A DNA stretch of 64,000 bases from Sycobia sp. Sy_11 (Eukaryota > Arthropoda > Insecta > Hymenoptera > Epichrysomallidae). The stretch is from the NCBI GenBank assembly GCA_018907035.1, contig JACCIC010000052.1:620001-684000 (forward strand). The letters run 5' to 3'. The notes under the pieces were generated by a model. It was not told where the DNA came from and did no database searches. It was given only the letters and a program-made list of their open reading frames with translations. A program made the translations under genes and the position numbers. Positions 22,392 to 33,259 of this stretch are shown here, piece by piece (positions within the stretch are counted from its first letter, which is position 1; each line of letters opens with the position of its first letter).

Positions 22392-22790
22392 TAAATAAAT
22401 TAATAAATATGTTTATCAGTCTTACAGTCGTTATAATATAGTATATTAGTTTAGTTCTTGAGGATGCACCGTAGTGGTTCGAAACGTCGGACACCAAAGG
22501 TGATTCTAAATTTAAGGTGGTAGGGGCAGTCAGGTTGTCCTTTACTAACAGAATATTTTTGTTATTATTTTTATTTTATTTTATTTATTATTTTATTTTC
22601 ATTTTATTATTAATTTTATTTTTAATTTTTAATATAATTTATTGTAGTAATAAGTTTTATTTCAGATTTTATTTCAGATTCTACAGGGGTGAATATGAAT
22701 AAGGACAGTCTGAACTTCATTATTTTAGCTAATATATTATATTATAAAGACTGTAAGACCGATAAAAATATTTATTAATTTAATTCAGAT
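22392..22790 (+). repeat. PLE 3' UTR copy with inverted tail at its left end
   Basis: Plus-strand block: the stem-loop (TTGAGGATGCACCGTAGTGG, then TTCGAAACGTCGGACACC, about 22,458-22,495), GTAGGGGCAGTCAGGTTGTCC, an ATTTT-rich spacer, GAATAAGGACAGTCTGAAC and the tail GTAAGACCGATAAAAATATT. The first 55 bases (22,392-22,446) are the same tail in inverse orientation, so the copy has imperfect inverted ends. No ORF. Confidence 0.75.
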
Positions 22791-23360
22791 CAGTCGATAC
22801 AAGTACAAGTTTTAATTTTAATTGCTAAATCCATATATTTAATGCTATCCAAAATATTTAATGCTAAAAGAGAACTCTCTTACCAAATATGTAATTAATA
22901 TTAATTGGGGTTCAGCCCTGGCAATTTTCGCTTGCTTCTTCAGGGGATATCGCTATCTGCAAGGTACAAGTAGTTGAATGGCGAAATTTTTTGTGTCACG
23001 GAGACCCGAATATAAAAAAGGAATATGTTGTTTTTAACAAATAAAACGTAATATATCAATTTAGATGTGAACATTTATTATTTTAGAGTACTATCATTGC
23101 ACATTTGCGAAAGAATATATTTTTAATTAGTAATTGAATATGAGAAATTTATTAATTTTTTGATTTATTTAAGATGTACATATAACTTTAAGATTTTTTA
23201 CTTTATTTTGTAAATATAAGAAATTATACAAATTAAAAATGTTAGTAGAAATAAGCTTGTTAAAAACTAAAATATTTTCTTCCCAAAAGAAAATAAAAAC
23301 ATAAACATATGTAAAAAATTAATATTTGGTAATTTATTCGAAGCAACAATGAAGTTCTTA
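22791..23360. other. A+T-rich DNA without recognised features
   Basis: No ORF with motifs and no repeat partner within the window. Confidence 0.4.
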
Positions 23361-24207
23361 TAATGACCATGAGATTATGAGAGCTCGAGGTTGAAGAGGT
23401 CACATCGAGACACGGCAATCACGTACGCCATGGGCGGTCGGTTCATTGCCGCTGTGGCCGCGACACCTAAAAGTAGGATAGGGTCCGCATAGTGAGAGGG
23501 AGGGGGCACGAGCTGCTGATAAAATATTAGAATCGGAAAAGCATGCGAGCTTGTTCCTTTTGCGCTACCGGATCGAATAGACATACCGAAAGATGACCTC
23601 TTTTGCCGTAGACGGGACTTCGTCGTAAAAAGGGGTGACTACGTCGACTGCCGAATAATTAATATTGTCGTTATTAGGTCACGTGCCTGGCGTGTAGGAA
23701 AGTTGTACTGCCGGTAACATCGAAGTTAGTAGAGTAGGCCGTTTAATTGGATTCGTGTGTAATTGTGCCTGTAATTCAGCAATCGTCTCGCTTTCCTGAA
23801 TGAGAACGAGAGCGGCAACTTAAAATCTGGCTATCGTTCCATCTCCTGGAAGATAACGGGAGCGGATATCTAAAAGCGGCTACCTAATGTTGGCCGAAGT
23901 TGGTTTCAGACGCGTCTCTGCGGTCGTGATTGGGAGACTCTTCTCCAAATCCCCGTTTTAACTATTCTTAAGTAAAAAATAAGGGCCTAGGTTAGTAAAG
24001 CGAGGATGAACGGCGCGAGAGGCTCGAGCCTGAGGACAAAGCATGGAAATAGGCTTGGTACGAGTGCTACCGTATATACAGGCTACCGGATGTATAGGCT
24101 ATTGAATGTACAGGCTATTGAATAACTATGAAATAAACCTTATCAATCTAGAATAAACGATCTATTCATTGTATACACATCCTCGAACCGTCCTCGAAAT
24201 ACCTTAC
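23361..24207 (+). other. GC-rich block, possible solo LTR
   Basis: An island of higher GC content. It ends with two AATAAA-type signals (AAATAAACC at about 24,130 and AGAATAAACG at about 24,151) and CCTTACA, which would suit an LTR's R/U5 end. No matching second LTR or target duplication is visible. The small minus-strand ORF over it has no domain. Confidence 0.3.
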
Positions 24208-24489
24208 AGCTAGTCGAGGCCGATAGAGGAAGCAGTAGACGGGACTCTCAAGGAAAGGGGTATATATACGAGCATCCCCCGTCTCGTGTTCGGCTGAGAT
24301 AATAATTTAACCAAAGTTTTAAACAGTTCAATAATATCTAAGTAAAAAGTATTCAATACATAAAAATTTATATTACCATAAAGAATCTGCTTTAATTTAC
24401 TTATCGTTGCTTCTGTATAAAAAGCTGCTTGAAAGCAGCGCCCACATCAGAAAGTGAATATTTTACTGAACATTTTATATAATATTTTA

Positions 24490-24830
24490 CGGAGAGTATC
24501 ATATTCGGACGATAGAATATGTCTCGAGACGACCCGTGATACATGGACATTGTGTTCTACCGTTCAAACATGCTACTCCCCGTAGAAATTATCCCGAGGC
24601 ATATGGACATCGTATTCTACCGCTCAAACACGAAAATCCTCGTGGAAGTCGTCCTGACATACCTGGTCATTGTTTCCCACTAACTAAACAGAATACTCTT
24701 CGTAGAAGTTGCTTCAAGACATCTGAACGTCGTGTTCTATCGTCCGAACACATATGTACCAGTAGAAATCGTCCTTAGGCACCGGGATATCGTATTTCAC
24801 TGGACGTACACGCCAATACAATATTTCTCC
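24490..24830. repeat. 60-bp minisatellite array of H4
   Basis: About five units after the switch point, plus one unit in the opposite orientation before it. In plus-strand frame 24,536-24,778 the units translate as a 20-residue repeat, because the period is a multiple of three. Confidence 0.85.
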
Positions 24831-24978
24831 GTCTGTTTTTTGAATTGAATACCGTGAATATTTTAATAGTGATGCTAACTGAAATTAAAGCAAGATGATT
24901 GTTTGTGAGTGACATTTTTTTTAAGCGGATGCTGGATATTATATCTTTTTATGCAGAGGTAACGATTTATGTTATATA

Positions 24979-26260
24979 TTAGGAGTGTGAATAAGTCTTT
25001 CCCGTTTTTTGTAAGAGATGGCGCCACCAATACTGTGCGAGTATTCAATGGTTACATATGTCATAATCAAAGCTTATTCATATGTCAACAATTCCATACT
25101 AACACATTAGTTAAAATTTTTTCGCATCATAAATTTTTGATATCGTGAAAATGTCGAAATTTGAGCCGAGTCGACGTCATTTGCGGGAAGTTTCACTTTA
25201 TTGGTTCAATTTGAAGAAATCTGCTGCCAAGACGCATCGATTGCTTCAGGAGGCTTATGGAGAAGGTTGTGTCGATGATTCAAGTGTTCGCGGATGGTTT
25301 CGACGCTTCAAAAGCGGTGATTTCGACGTGGAAGACAAGGAGCGTTCCGGACGGCCGCAAATCTTTGAAGATCGAGAATTGGCGACTTTGCTTGATCAAG
25401 ATTCTTGTCAAACGCAAGAAGAACTTGCTGAAGCATTGGGAGTTGACCGAACAACCATTTCCAAGCGTTTGAAAGCCATGGGAATGATCCAAAAGCAAGG
25501 AAATTGGGTGCCGTACGAACTGAAGCTGAGAGACGTCGAACGGCGTTTTTTCACTTGCGAAGAGCTGCTTCAGCGATATAAAAGAAAGGGTTTTCTGCAT
25601 CGTATCGTGACTGGCGATGAAAAGTGGATACGTTACGATAATCCGAAGCGAAGAAAATCATGGGGACTACCTGGCCATGCATCATCATCGACGGCCAAGC
25701 CAAATATTCATGGCGTCAAGCTCATGCTCTGTATATGGTGGGACCAGCAAGGTGTGGTTTACTATGAGCTTCTGAAACCGAATGAGACGATTACAGGCGA
25801 GGTTTATCGACGACAATTGATGCATTTGAGCCGCGCACTGCGAGAAAAACGGCAACAATACTCCGACAGGCACGACAAAGTTATTTTGCAACATGACAAT
25901 GCTCGCCCACATGTTGCACCGCCGGTGAAAACATACTTAGAAACGCTCAAATGGGAAGTCCTACCCCACCCGCCGTATAGTCCAGACGTTGCTCCATCTG
26001 ATTACCATCTCTTCAGATCGATGACGCATGGCCTGGCTGACCAGCACTTCCATTCCTACGAGGAAGCCAAAAAATGGGTAGATGACTGGATAGAGGCCAA
26101 ACCGGTCGAATTTTTTCGCAACGCGATTCGTATGTTGCCAGAAAGATGGGAAAAAGTTGTAGCTAGCGATGGCCAATACTTTCAATAATTCATTTGTAAC
26201 CATTTTTTCACAATAAAGGCTCAAAATTTAAAAAAAAACGGGAAAGACTTATTCACATAC

Positions 26261-26264
<4 letters not shown>
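24979..26264 (+). mobile_element. Intact mauritiana-type mariner element
   Basis: A complete cut-and-paste element of 1,286 bases flanked by TA on both sides (24,977-24,978 and 26,265-26,266). The 28-base terminal inverted repeats start TTAGGAGTGTGAATAAGTC and, inverted at the right end, TCAGGTATGTGAATAAGTC; they differ at three places. It contains one uninterrupted transposase gene with an AATAAA signal at 26,212 before the right repeat. The length equals that of Drosophila Mos1 as I recall it, and the protein resembles that subfamily. It lies inside a Helitron-like copy, so it inserted after that copy did. Confidence 0.93.
25151..26188 (+). CDS. Mariner transposase, apparently intact (345 aa)
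   Basis: Catalyses excision and reinsertion of the element at TA dinucleotides, working in the nucleus as a dimer bound to the inverted repeats. I start at ATG 25,151 (MSKFEPSRR); a GTG two codons upstream keeps the frame but is not a plausible eukaryotic start. Residues 1-110 hold two helix-turn-helix regions, with the linker motif WVPYEL at about 118-123. The catalytic triad is D156 (IVTGDEKW), D249 (LQHDNARPH) and D284 (YSPDVAPSDYHLF), with 34 residues between the last two, giving DD34D. The end reads RWEKVVASDGQYFQ. Family members are about 345 residues long, so nothing is missing. Whether it is active cannot be told from sequence; no missing key residue is visible. Confidence 0.95.
   Translation: MSKFEPSRRHLREVSLYWFNLKKSAAKTHRLLQEAYGEGCVDDSSVRGWFRRFKSGDFDVEDKERSGRPQIFEDRELATLLDQDSCQTQEELAEALGVDRTTISKRLKAMGMIQKQGNWVPYELKLRDVERRFFTCEELLQRYKRKGFLHRIVTGDEKWIRYDNPKRRKSWGLPGHASSSTAKPNIHGVKLMLCIWWDQQGVVYYELLKPNETITGEVYRRQLMHLSRALREKRQQYSDRHDKVILQHDNARPHVAPPVKTYLETLKWEVLPHPPYSPDVAPSDYHLFRSMTHGLADQHFHSYEEAKKWVDDWIEAKPVEFFRNAIRMLPERWEKVVASDGQYFQ

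Positions 26265-26301
<37 letters not shown>
26265..26301. repeat. (TA)n microsatellite
   Basis: About 18 TA units. It is the Helitron-internal tract in which the mariner landed. Confidence 0.95.
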
Positions 26302-26305
<4 letters not shown>

Positions 26306-26459
26306 ATTTAAAAAACAAAGTCTATGTCACTTTTCAAGTTAATATAACGTTTAAAAACAGAAAAATAATTTGTTGTCACAAATTAGTGACGAAAATGTTC
26401 AGTATGATTTGGCATATACAACCATTTTATAAGTGAAGACGGAGAAGGAGAGAGAGGAC

Positions 26460-26460
<1 letters not shown>

Positions 26461-26519
<59 letters not shown>
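26461..26519. repeat. (GA)n microsatellite inside H4
   Basis: About 29 GA units, uninterrupted. Confidence 0.95.
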
Positions 26520-26521
<2 letters not shown>

Positions 26522-26769
26522 AGAGATAAGAAAAAATAAAATTTACAAAAATAAGATATGCATAAGGTGTGAGAGTAGTGTCAGCTTAACCTGAAGAACA
26601 AAAAGAAGAACACCGACTAACACGTCACACCTTCTTCAGGATATGAATCCCAAAGCTGGATATGATCATTCATCTGAGTTGGCCTGATATTAATACTTTG
26701 AGCGGACTAATTTGCGTTGATGTTCGTGATTCAAGACGCCACCTAGTGTCCGCTGGTAAACTGTCAAAC

Positions 26770-27260
26770 TGCATGACGTTTTGGCCGATTTTCAGGCCCA
26801 TAATTTCCATTATTTTCAAAAGTGGGCTGAATCCTTCATTAAAAATTCAGACAGCAGTGAGGCATGCAATTTTAACGATTTTTTTCCATTATAAACATGC
26901 TTCAGTGCCATAGCCCAAACTGTTGAGTTGAAAAACTCATTGGTATTTTGAGTGTTTCTGCCCAAACATCTCTCCAGCAATTTCGTTTTTGTTAGACTTC
27001 GTAGATAGAAACAGAGCACACTGCCCACTGTGAGAGCATTTAAAAACAGTAAAAAATTGAATAAACGAATAACCACCAGTATTATCAACTTTCACATCAA
27101 AACTCGGATCGTTAGACTTTTTCAGTTTTGCTGCGAACGTACTCGTGTTACTAGTACCTCCATCGTCAGTGAATCTGTTTCCGTGAAAAGAACGTTTTCT
27201 AGTTCTAGATGGACGACTAGATGTTTTCTGTGCACGATACACTTTCTTCGTATCCATTGT
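26770..27260 (-). pseudogene. Mutator-type transposase fragment, internally deleted
   Basis: On minus, an ATG at 27,257 begins a basic N-terminus with KRSFHGNRFT, a short K/S-rich stretch and a GYSFIQFFTVF block; this wording is typical of the N-terminus of Mutator-like proteins spread in insects and cnidarians. After a large deletion the C-terminal region follows: LLERCLGRNTQNTNEFFNST, VWAMALKH, and in another frame IACLTAV, IFNEG-SPLLKIMEIMG. The central catalytic part is absent. It lies directly beside the broken 5' side of Helitron-like copy H4. The family name is from memory of that protein's wording and should be checked. Confidence 0.65.
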
Positions 27261-27390
27261 GAATAGATAGATGGTTCACTTTTGAACTTCGAATCACGAC
27301 TGATTCTCCACTACTGGAATACAGAACTGAAATACAGATGTAAAATTATAAAGGGAAGCTAATATTAAGAAGCAGAGGTATATATTTTGA

Positions 27391-27438
<48 letters not shown>

Positions 27439-27690
27439 CGTAATGATTTACAATAGGGGAACAGCTGCTGCAGCTAACAAGGCCAGGTAGATGGCTTATC
27501 CGGCGCGCGCGCTGAGCGGGTCGGAATAGCGCGATTAGGTAAGTGCGTTCGAAAGGTGAAAAAGTATAGTTAGACTACCTGAATCTTTCTGAAATTTTGA
27601 GCTAACATTCTTGACTATATTTACTTTCGAAAAATGTAAAAAAAAATATTTTTTTTTTCAAAGTTGTAAAGTAGAATACTGCCTTAACAC
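27261..27690. other. Unassigned DNA with a (TA)n tract
   Basis: The (TA)n tract is at about 27,394-27,436; a short GC-rich piece (27,460-27,560) follows. No coding similarity. Confidence 0.4.
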
Positions 27691-27875
27691 AAAAAATATT
27701 CTATAATTAAATTAACAACCAGATCACTGATATCGAATATATTCTGATAAAGGCAAACGTAATAATATATATGCCCAGCTTATTCAAAGTAACTTACAAT
27801 TTATAAATCTTATATGTATTTTATAAAACCTGGTATAAACTATTTTTCTAAATTCAGTAATATAATAAGACAAAA
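27690..27875 (-). repeat. Unclassified dispersed repeat Y, fragment
   Basis: Inverse similarity to 37,600-37,780 (shared wording includes ATTTATAAATCTTATATGTA and TTTTATAAAA, then TTTAGAAAAATA on the other strand). It is A+T-rich with no ORF. A SINE follows at its edge. Confidence 0.45.
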
Positions 27876-28082
27876 GAGGCCTACGATGGCTCAGTCGCTA
27901 GAGCGGAGAACTACTAACTTGATTATTCGAGTTCCAATCCCGGTCTCGGCCGATTGACACAAGTACCGGTGTAATAATTTACATGTGCATTGTTTACAAA
28001 CACATGGTAGGCTTTCGCCGCCGATTAGCACCTATATTTCAAAGCATTAATAGAGCGACGTTAAATAACATAAAAAATATAT
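27876..28082 (+). mobile_element. Full-length tRNA-derived SINE (best copy)
   Basis: Head GAGGCCTACGATGGCTCAGT with a Pol III A-box-like TGGCTCAGTCG (27,887) and a B-box-like GTTCCAATC (27,930). The body GGTCTCGGCCGATTGACACA leads into the non-tRNA part (GTAATAATTTACATGTGCAT, then CAAACACATGGTAGG, then GCCGCCGATTAGCACC) and an A-rich end ATAACATAAAAAATA. TAAGACAAAA at 27,866-27,875 and again at 28,083-28,092 is a 10-bp target-site duplication. It is transcribed by RNA polymerase III in working SINEs and mobilised by a LINE in trans; which LINE is unknown. No protein is encoded. Confidence 0.85.
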
Positions 28083-28244
28083 TAAGACAAAAATACAAAC
28101 ATAATAATATATATAATTATATTGTAAATCTTTTTATAGTAATCCATAAAATTTTTTATATACCAGAATAAAATTTATACAAAGTATTTTGGCAAAATCC
28201 TAGGAAATAAATTCACAAAAAATAAATTATATAACACAATCACG

Positions 28245-28700
28245 TCTTAAAACAATGGACCATTAAAACAAATGACTAAGTTTATTTTAAATGCATGCCT
28301 AAGAAGAATAACATGTATTTTTGGTATCTGATTGTTTACTATCGTTATGTATTGGTTTTTACTTACCAAACTGAAGTTTGACAATGGTCCAAGTTAGATT
28401 TTTTGCTAACCGAATTTATCAGAATCTTTTTAGAAAACAGTGTTTTCCTACTTCTTTTTAGGGCAGAAATTGAACTCATTTTGTATAATGGACCATTAAA
28501 ATACATGATTCAGTGTATTTTATATGCATTCCTATAAATAACAGCATGTATAGTTTACTCAAAATATACTTCAACTCTTAAAATAATAATAAATAAATAG
28601 TTTCAATAGATATACAGCTTCATAAAGTAACGAATGGCTGAGTTTATTTTCACATTATTTTTTTCACGCGTGGACTAAGAATATTCTTCTGCTAGTTATT
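28245..28700. repeat. Unclassified dispersed repeat X, copy 1
   Basis: An inverted relative of 34,800-35,215 (shared wording: ATCTGATTGTTTACTATCGTTAT, then TTGACAATG-TCCAAGTT, then AAAACAGTGTTTTCCTA, then AATGGACCA-TAAAAT). Within this copy the AATGGACCATTAAAA block occurs twice (28,253 and 28,490). No coding sequence or clear termini. Confidence 0.6.
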
Positions 28701-28938
28701 CTGATAATTCACAATTATTTAAAAAAGTTGGTATTAACTTACCAGACCCGTTTCCACATAATTTATGCTATTTTTTTAAGAAATCATTTTTGGATGAAAG
28801 AATTTTTCTGTATATACTGAAATTTGCATAAATGATGCTTTATTGGCAAATAATGTTAAATTCTGTAACTACAGGTGTTTCAAATATTCAAAAATATAAA
28901 TAAATATTTTTTATTATGAGTGAATTATAGATAACAAT

Positions 28939-29560
28939 TACATATAATGTAACGAGTTTTGTATCTGCCTCGACAACGAGGACTACGAAACGATTATTAC
29001 AGAGGATGTGACCAGCTGTGATCCAAGCCTCGAAATAATAATTAATAATTAATAATTAAATAACCCTCGATAAATTATAATTGTAGTTTAATAATTTAAA
29101 TAAATATAGTTAATTAATTTTGATAAATTAAAATTTTAGTTTAAAGGGAGATAGAAATGATCTGCCACTTATACTTTTGAAGGCATGGGTCGCCTGATGT
29201 TCGATGCCGATGTTGGCCTGGAGGGAGGCAAGAACGTTTATCAAAAAGCGGCGGCAGGTGGCTCTCGAGGTCGTGCTAGCGGACAGCTGAACAGGCCTTA
29301 CGAAAAAGTGGAGAGATCCTACTAACAGGTGGATCGGTTCGTACGATGTAGCACTCAAGCACGTGCGGTTGGACATGAAGCGCGGGCGAGGAGAGCCGGA
29401 CCGTAGCACGACGGCACTCGCGAAAACAGTTCAGTTCGGTGGACAACACTCAACGGTCACTTGGCCGGTAATTAAACTCAGGCTCCTTCTTTCTCCAAAG
29501 TAAGCGTGATATTAACTACGCGGCGTCAATTGCCCCCCTTCCTCTTTCTCGCTCCCTCTC
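28939..29560. other. GC-richer block, possible LTR
   Basis: Starts TGTAACGAGTTTTGTATC and is GC-rich from 29,160 to 29,560. No paired copy and no flanking duplication were found, and the minus-strand ORF at 29,128-29,409 shows no domain. Kept as a possibility only. Confidence 0.25.
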
Positions 29561-29940
29561 TTATAATGCCCATGTTAAATTTTTTACAATGGAAAAAAAC
29601 CAATCTATTCACATGGAAAAGTATATATATCGATTTTTTAGATTGCTGATTATGATTCTGAAGTCAAAACTGAAAACTTCGGACTTTTTGATGAACAAAA
29701 TATGATAAATCCATATTTCAAAAGATTTATTATTAATTAATTAATTCTTATAATAATTATTATTATTTATAGATAATTATTATTAACATCTATCCATCAT
29801 TTTTAATCATTATTTGGTACAAAGTAGATGTTTTACAATAGTTTATTTTCTGACGCATATATGCGTTATACCGGTATTCTAACAGTTCAACATTATATAA
29901 TTTAAGGACGATGGAAACAATAAAAGAGTATGCCATTGGG
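29561..29940. other. A+T-rich DNA without recognised features
   Basis: Nothing recognised beyond low-complexity TTATTA stretches. Confidence 0.4.
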
Positions 29941-29949
29941 CAGTGTCAT

Positions 29950-32330
29950 TACTCAGAATACGAGAACGCGTTTGATGCCATAAGAAAATTTTTACTTTAC
30001 GAGCATCCTTGCTTGAATCATAGTCCGAGTGCTTTGGGATGATTGGTCCCGTTGTAGCCCTGAGGTCAGAATTTTCCTGGAGCCATCTACTTTTCGCCTC
30101 ATCATTCGCCTCACACTCCGAAAGAAATTTCTCGATGATCTTATTTCGAAATTTGGTACCGTCATTGATAGGAAAACTTTGGGCGTAAAAATACTAATAC
30201 GTAAAAATACTCAATTTTTCAACTCACAACCAATCATTTGCGCATCCACCTTCGCATGGGGATACACTTTACCCAACAAGTAAACACATCCATGAAGATG
30301 AGTAGGTAAGCTCGAATAGATCGTGGAAATGGATCCATTGTTTCTTCAACTACTACTGCCTAAGGGCGGGAGAACGTTCGATGACCATTCAGGTCTGCTG
30401 AAGTTATCTGTTGTACCTTACATTGCTGGAATACTGGAGCCACTTGAGATGCTCATCCAAGCTGTCCGTAGCGATGATCACATCGTCGAGGTAGGCGAAT
30501 GCTACAGGTTCCATTTCAGGGCTGATCAGCTTTTCGTTTAACTACTGAAAGATGACAGGTCCTCCGACGACACCATACGTGATACGGATCCATTCAAGCA
30601 ACGCCATGCCTGCAACGGTCAAGGTAGAAAGATGCTGTGATTCCTTCCGAAGAGGAACCCGATCTTAGGTGCTGCTGAGGTTCAGTGTGGAAATATATCG
30701 CGCATTATTGAGTTTTGCTGATATTCGCGCTGAACTTAGACACCGAGTTTAATTTACGATAATGTATACAGAATCTGTAGCTCCCGTCGCACTTGCGAAC
30801 CATTACGAGGGGCTAAACCACTCGCTGATTGATCTACAAAACACGCCTTGATCAAGTATTTTGCGCACTTGCGTATGTATCTCCAGCTCAGTCTTCTAAA
30901 AGGCTGGATAGTAGCGCTGCTTAATCGGTCGTGCATCGCCGACGTCAATTACGTATTCGGTCACATACGTGCAGGCTGATCAGTAGGTGGTAGTAACCGG
31001 TTGAGAAGTTCGTCAAGAGCTCGACGTTGCCTATCGTTGATATCAACTAAACCTATAGAGGTAAGCGAATACGCCGAGGTGACGGACACGGTGCAAAGTT
31101 GTAGCGGAACGAGATCCGCTCCACCTTCGATCGACATAGTATTGTATACAGGAGTTGGCAATCATCATTATTCAGTGTCCTTGCAGCTGTACGCTGATTA
31201 TCAATGGTTTCATAAAGCATAGGGATGAGTTGAATCTCATTTACTCATCTTTTTTTTGTATTTTTGAATTATTCACAACAGCTGTGTAACGTGTAGCCTG
31301 GTTAGCTACAACCCCAGCACATAAGCTGTAAGTCAGAGTTTACGGTCTGGATCTTGTTTCGGTCGCTGATGAGCTTGTACATAAGCTTTCTCCTAGAGGA
31401 AGGCTTTCTCTACGATTTAGAGAGGTCTATGCATTGAGCATATCTTCATCGGTAGGTAGTGTCAGCGTGTGGTGTTTCGCGATTCTCTGGAGAAACTTTT
31501 CGATACTTTTTTGCTTGGTCCCGTTGAATCGCACTTTTTACTGGCGCACGGTTCTCCCAAGAGCTGTGCACTGGGCCGTGCTATTTTATAGCGTATACTG
31601 CATTGCAGTAAAAGACGAACTATTTACATATATTTGGTCGATGTAAAGTCACAAACTTCTAGGTCCTTTATACGGAGGGTAGGAAGGAGCCGAGAATGTT
31701 CGCTCGCCTGAGGACAGTAGAGGCCTATTCTGGTCAAAATGTTCGTCACTTTCCAAGTACTGAAGATCGTACATATCTTGCAAACTGCATCTCATTTTGT
31801 CTTCTCTGCAAGTCTTCGACAATGCTGCTTTGTTGTTGTATCCAAGTTTGTATCGTTTTCTGCAAGTTGTCTAAAGCAGGACTAATTGCCTAGTTGCGTG
31901 CGAAGCTATGAGCCTGACTCTCGGCTATAACGCATGGCACATGAGATACGACTTGCGTCTAGTGTCTGTTGCCATCAGTGACACACATATTTGCGAACAT
32001 AGCCACGCTTGCAGTAGCCATCTAAACCTGTGATTCATTGGCTGTACTGCATACTAGTGGTACATGCGTATTCATTTCGGCCAAATTAAAATCAATAAAA
32101 TTTTGTATCTGTTTATTGCCGGTCATGGTGCTACACCTTTCGATTATACTTGAACTACTATTTCTCGAACCTGTTGTGTGTTAGGTCATATATTGTCTTG
32201 CTTTGTATATCCTGCTTCAATGTTATAGTAAATACATTCTTTTGTTTCGTCGCACATTGTCGAGGTGACCATAATTTTTAAAAGTTTTTTGTCCCTGCGT
32301 CCAACTCAACCATTATAACATCTATCTCTT
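29950..32330 (-). mobile_element. Decayed Ty3/gypsy element, internally deleted
   Basis: Read on minus: a capsid-like piece of gag near 31,560-31,400 (RFNGTKQKSIEKFLQRIAKH); a zinc knuckle CX2CX4YX4C with His replaced by Tyr (about 31,325-31,280); a protease-to-RT linker ending DINDRQRRALDELLNRLLPP (about 31,050-30,980); the RT start EYVIDVGDARPIKQRYYPA (30,960-30,903) through SYRFCIHYRKLNSVSK; the RT catalytic AYLDDVIIATDSLDEHLKWL (about 30,500-30,445). It then jumps to an integrase piece with PRSIRAYLLIFMDVFTCWVK (about 30,320) and a DNGT-F-like block near 30,140. Frameshifts and stops are frequent. RNase H is missing. No LTRs were identified. Confidence 0.75.
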
Positions 32331-32810
32331 CTTCGCATAAGCTGCGGACCCAGTGGTCAAAATCGACTAGGGGATACGTTAGCGCCATCGCTTATCGCTT
32401 TGATTGTATGTAAAGTCAAAAAAAGAACATTTACTTGTAAAGCGAAAGGAAGAGAGAGCAAAATAAATTTTAAAAAAGCTACCGCCAGGTAAAGTTTTAA
32501 CTGATTTCAAAATGTACTTTTATTTTTGTTATGTAAGTTCATTTATTAAATTTAATTGTATTTTAAAAAGGCTCAAAATAAAATTAAAAATTAAAAAAAA
32601 ATTTCACCATGAAAATATCAAAGCAGCAAAAAAATCTAATCAATGAAACAATTAAATTACGATTGCCATAGCAAAAAAAATATGATAATTTATAAACATA
32701 TATATACACAAATAATTAATTAACTTTAATTATCACACACACCAAAATTATTACACGCGAAAATAATATTCCAAAGAATAATCTAACGCGAACAGGAAAT
32801 TAATTTAATA
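32331..32810. other. A+T-rich DNA without recognised features
   Basis: The part to about 32,420 could still belong to the 5' side of the gypsy element. The rest is low-complexity A+T with no motif. Confidence 0.35.
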
Positions 32811-32814
32811 AATT

Positions 32815-33140
32815 ACATTCAACACACGGTAAATATACCATGAGCGGGCAAAGGTTGTGGCGACTTCTGGAAAATGTAGTCGACGCGATAGCCAAAATTG
32901 AAAAAGAGAGAGAGTACAGTATATCTCGCTTTATCGCTAGGAAGACTAGGAAAGTGCGCGAGAGGGGATACACCTCGCGCGGCAAGAGAGAACCGCGCCA
33001 AGTGTATTAGGCCTGCGTCGTCTGTCCCCACTTGCGAGTCTGTACACTGGTGCGTACATTTCGAGCATATATAACGAGTGTCCCGAATGAAACCGCCCGC
33101 CGTATTTAATTTACAAGAATAATTCAATACTTTAAACTCC
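32815..33140. repeat. Unclassified dispersed repeat Z, copy 1
   Basis: The same succession of blocks as in 45,290-45,715: GGGCAAAGGTTG, then GTAGTCGA, then AAAGTGCG-GAGAGG, TACACCT, GAACCGC, AAGTGTATTAGGCC, then CGAGTGTCCCGAATGAA. It is GC-rich compared with its flanks. It could be LTR-derived. The ORF across it shows no domain. Confidence 0.6.
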
Positions 33141-33143
33141 GAA

Positions 33144-33150
<7 letters not shown>

Positions 33151-33197
<47 letters not shown>
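33151..33197. repeat. (TA)n microsatellite
   Basis: About 23 TA units within ATATATGTATATAT borders. Confidence 0.95.
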
Positions 33198-33203
<6 letters not shown>

Positions 33204-33259
33204 TGTATGTATATCATTGTGCGTATATAATACAATATTTGTAAACAGTATAACGACTG

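Larger units (their letters stand above)
24269..26765 (-). mobile_element. Helitron-like element copy H4, split by a mariner, 5'-truncated
   Basis: Minus-strand copy. The 3' end is CTCG (variant of CTAG) at 24,269-24,272 with GGGGGATG before it. The 3' subterminal block (24,290-24,480) and a 60-bp array (24,490-24,830, orientation switch near 24,535) follow. A mariner interrupts it at 24,979-26,264. Then come the (TA)n, a conserved middle, a long GA tract (26,461-26,519) and the CGCCACCTAGTG block (26,735). It stops at about 26,765, roughly 250 bases before the expected 5' end. The array is nearly identical to that of copy H5. Confidence 0.75.

Noticed and set aside
25257..26224. Smaller ORFs on both strands within the intact mariner
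   Set aside because: They are shadow frames of the transposase gene, whose motifs and length are decisive.
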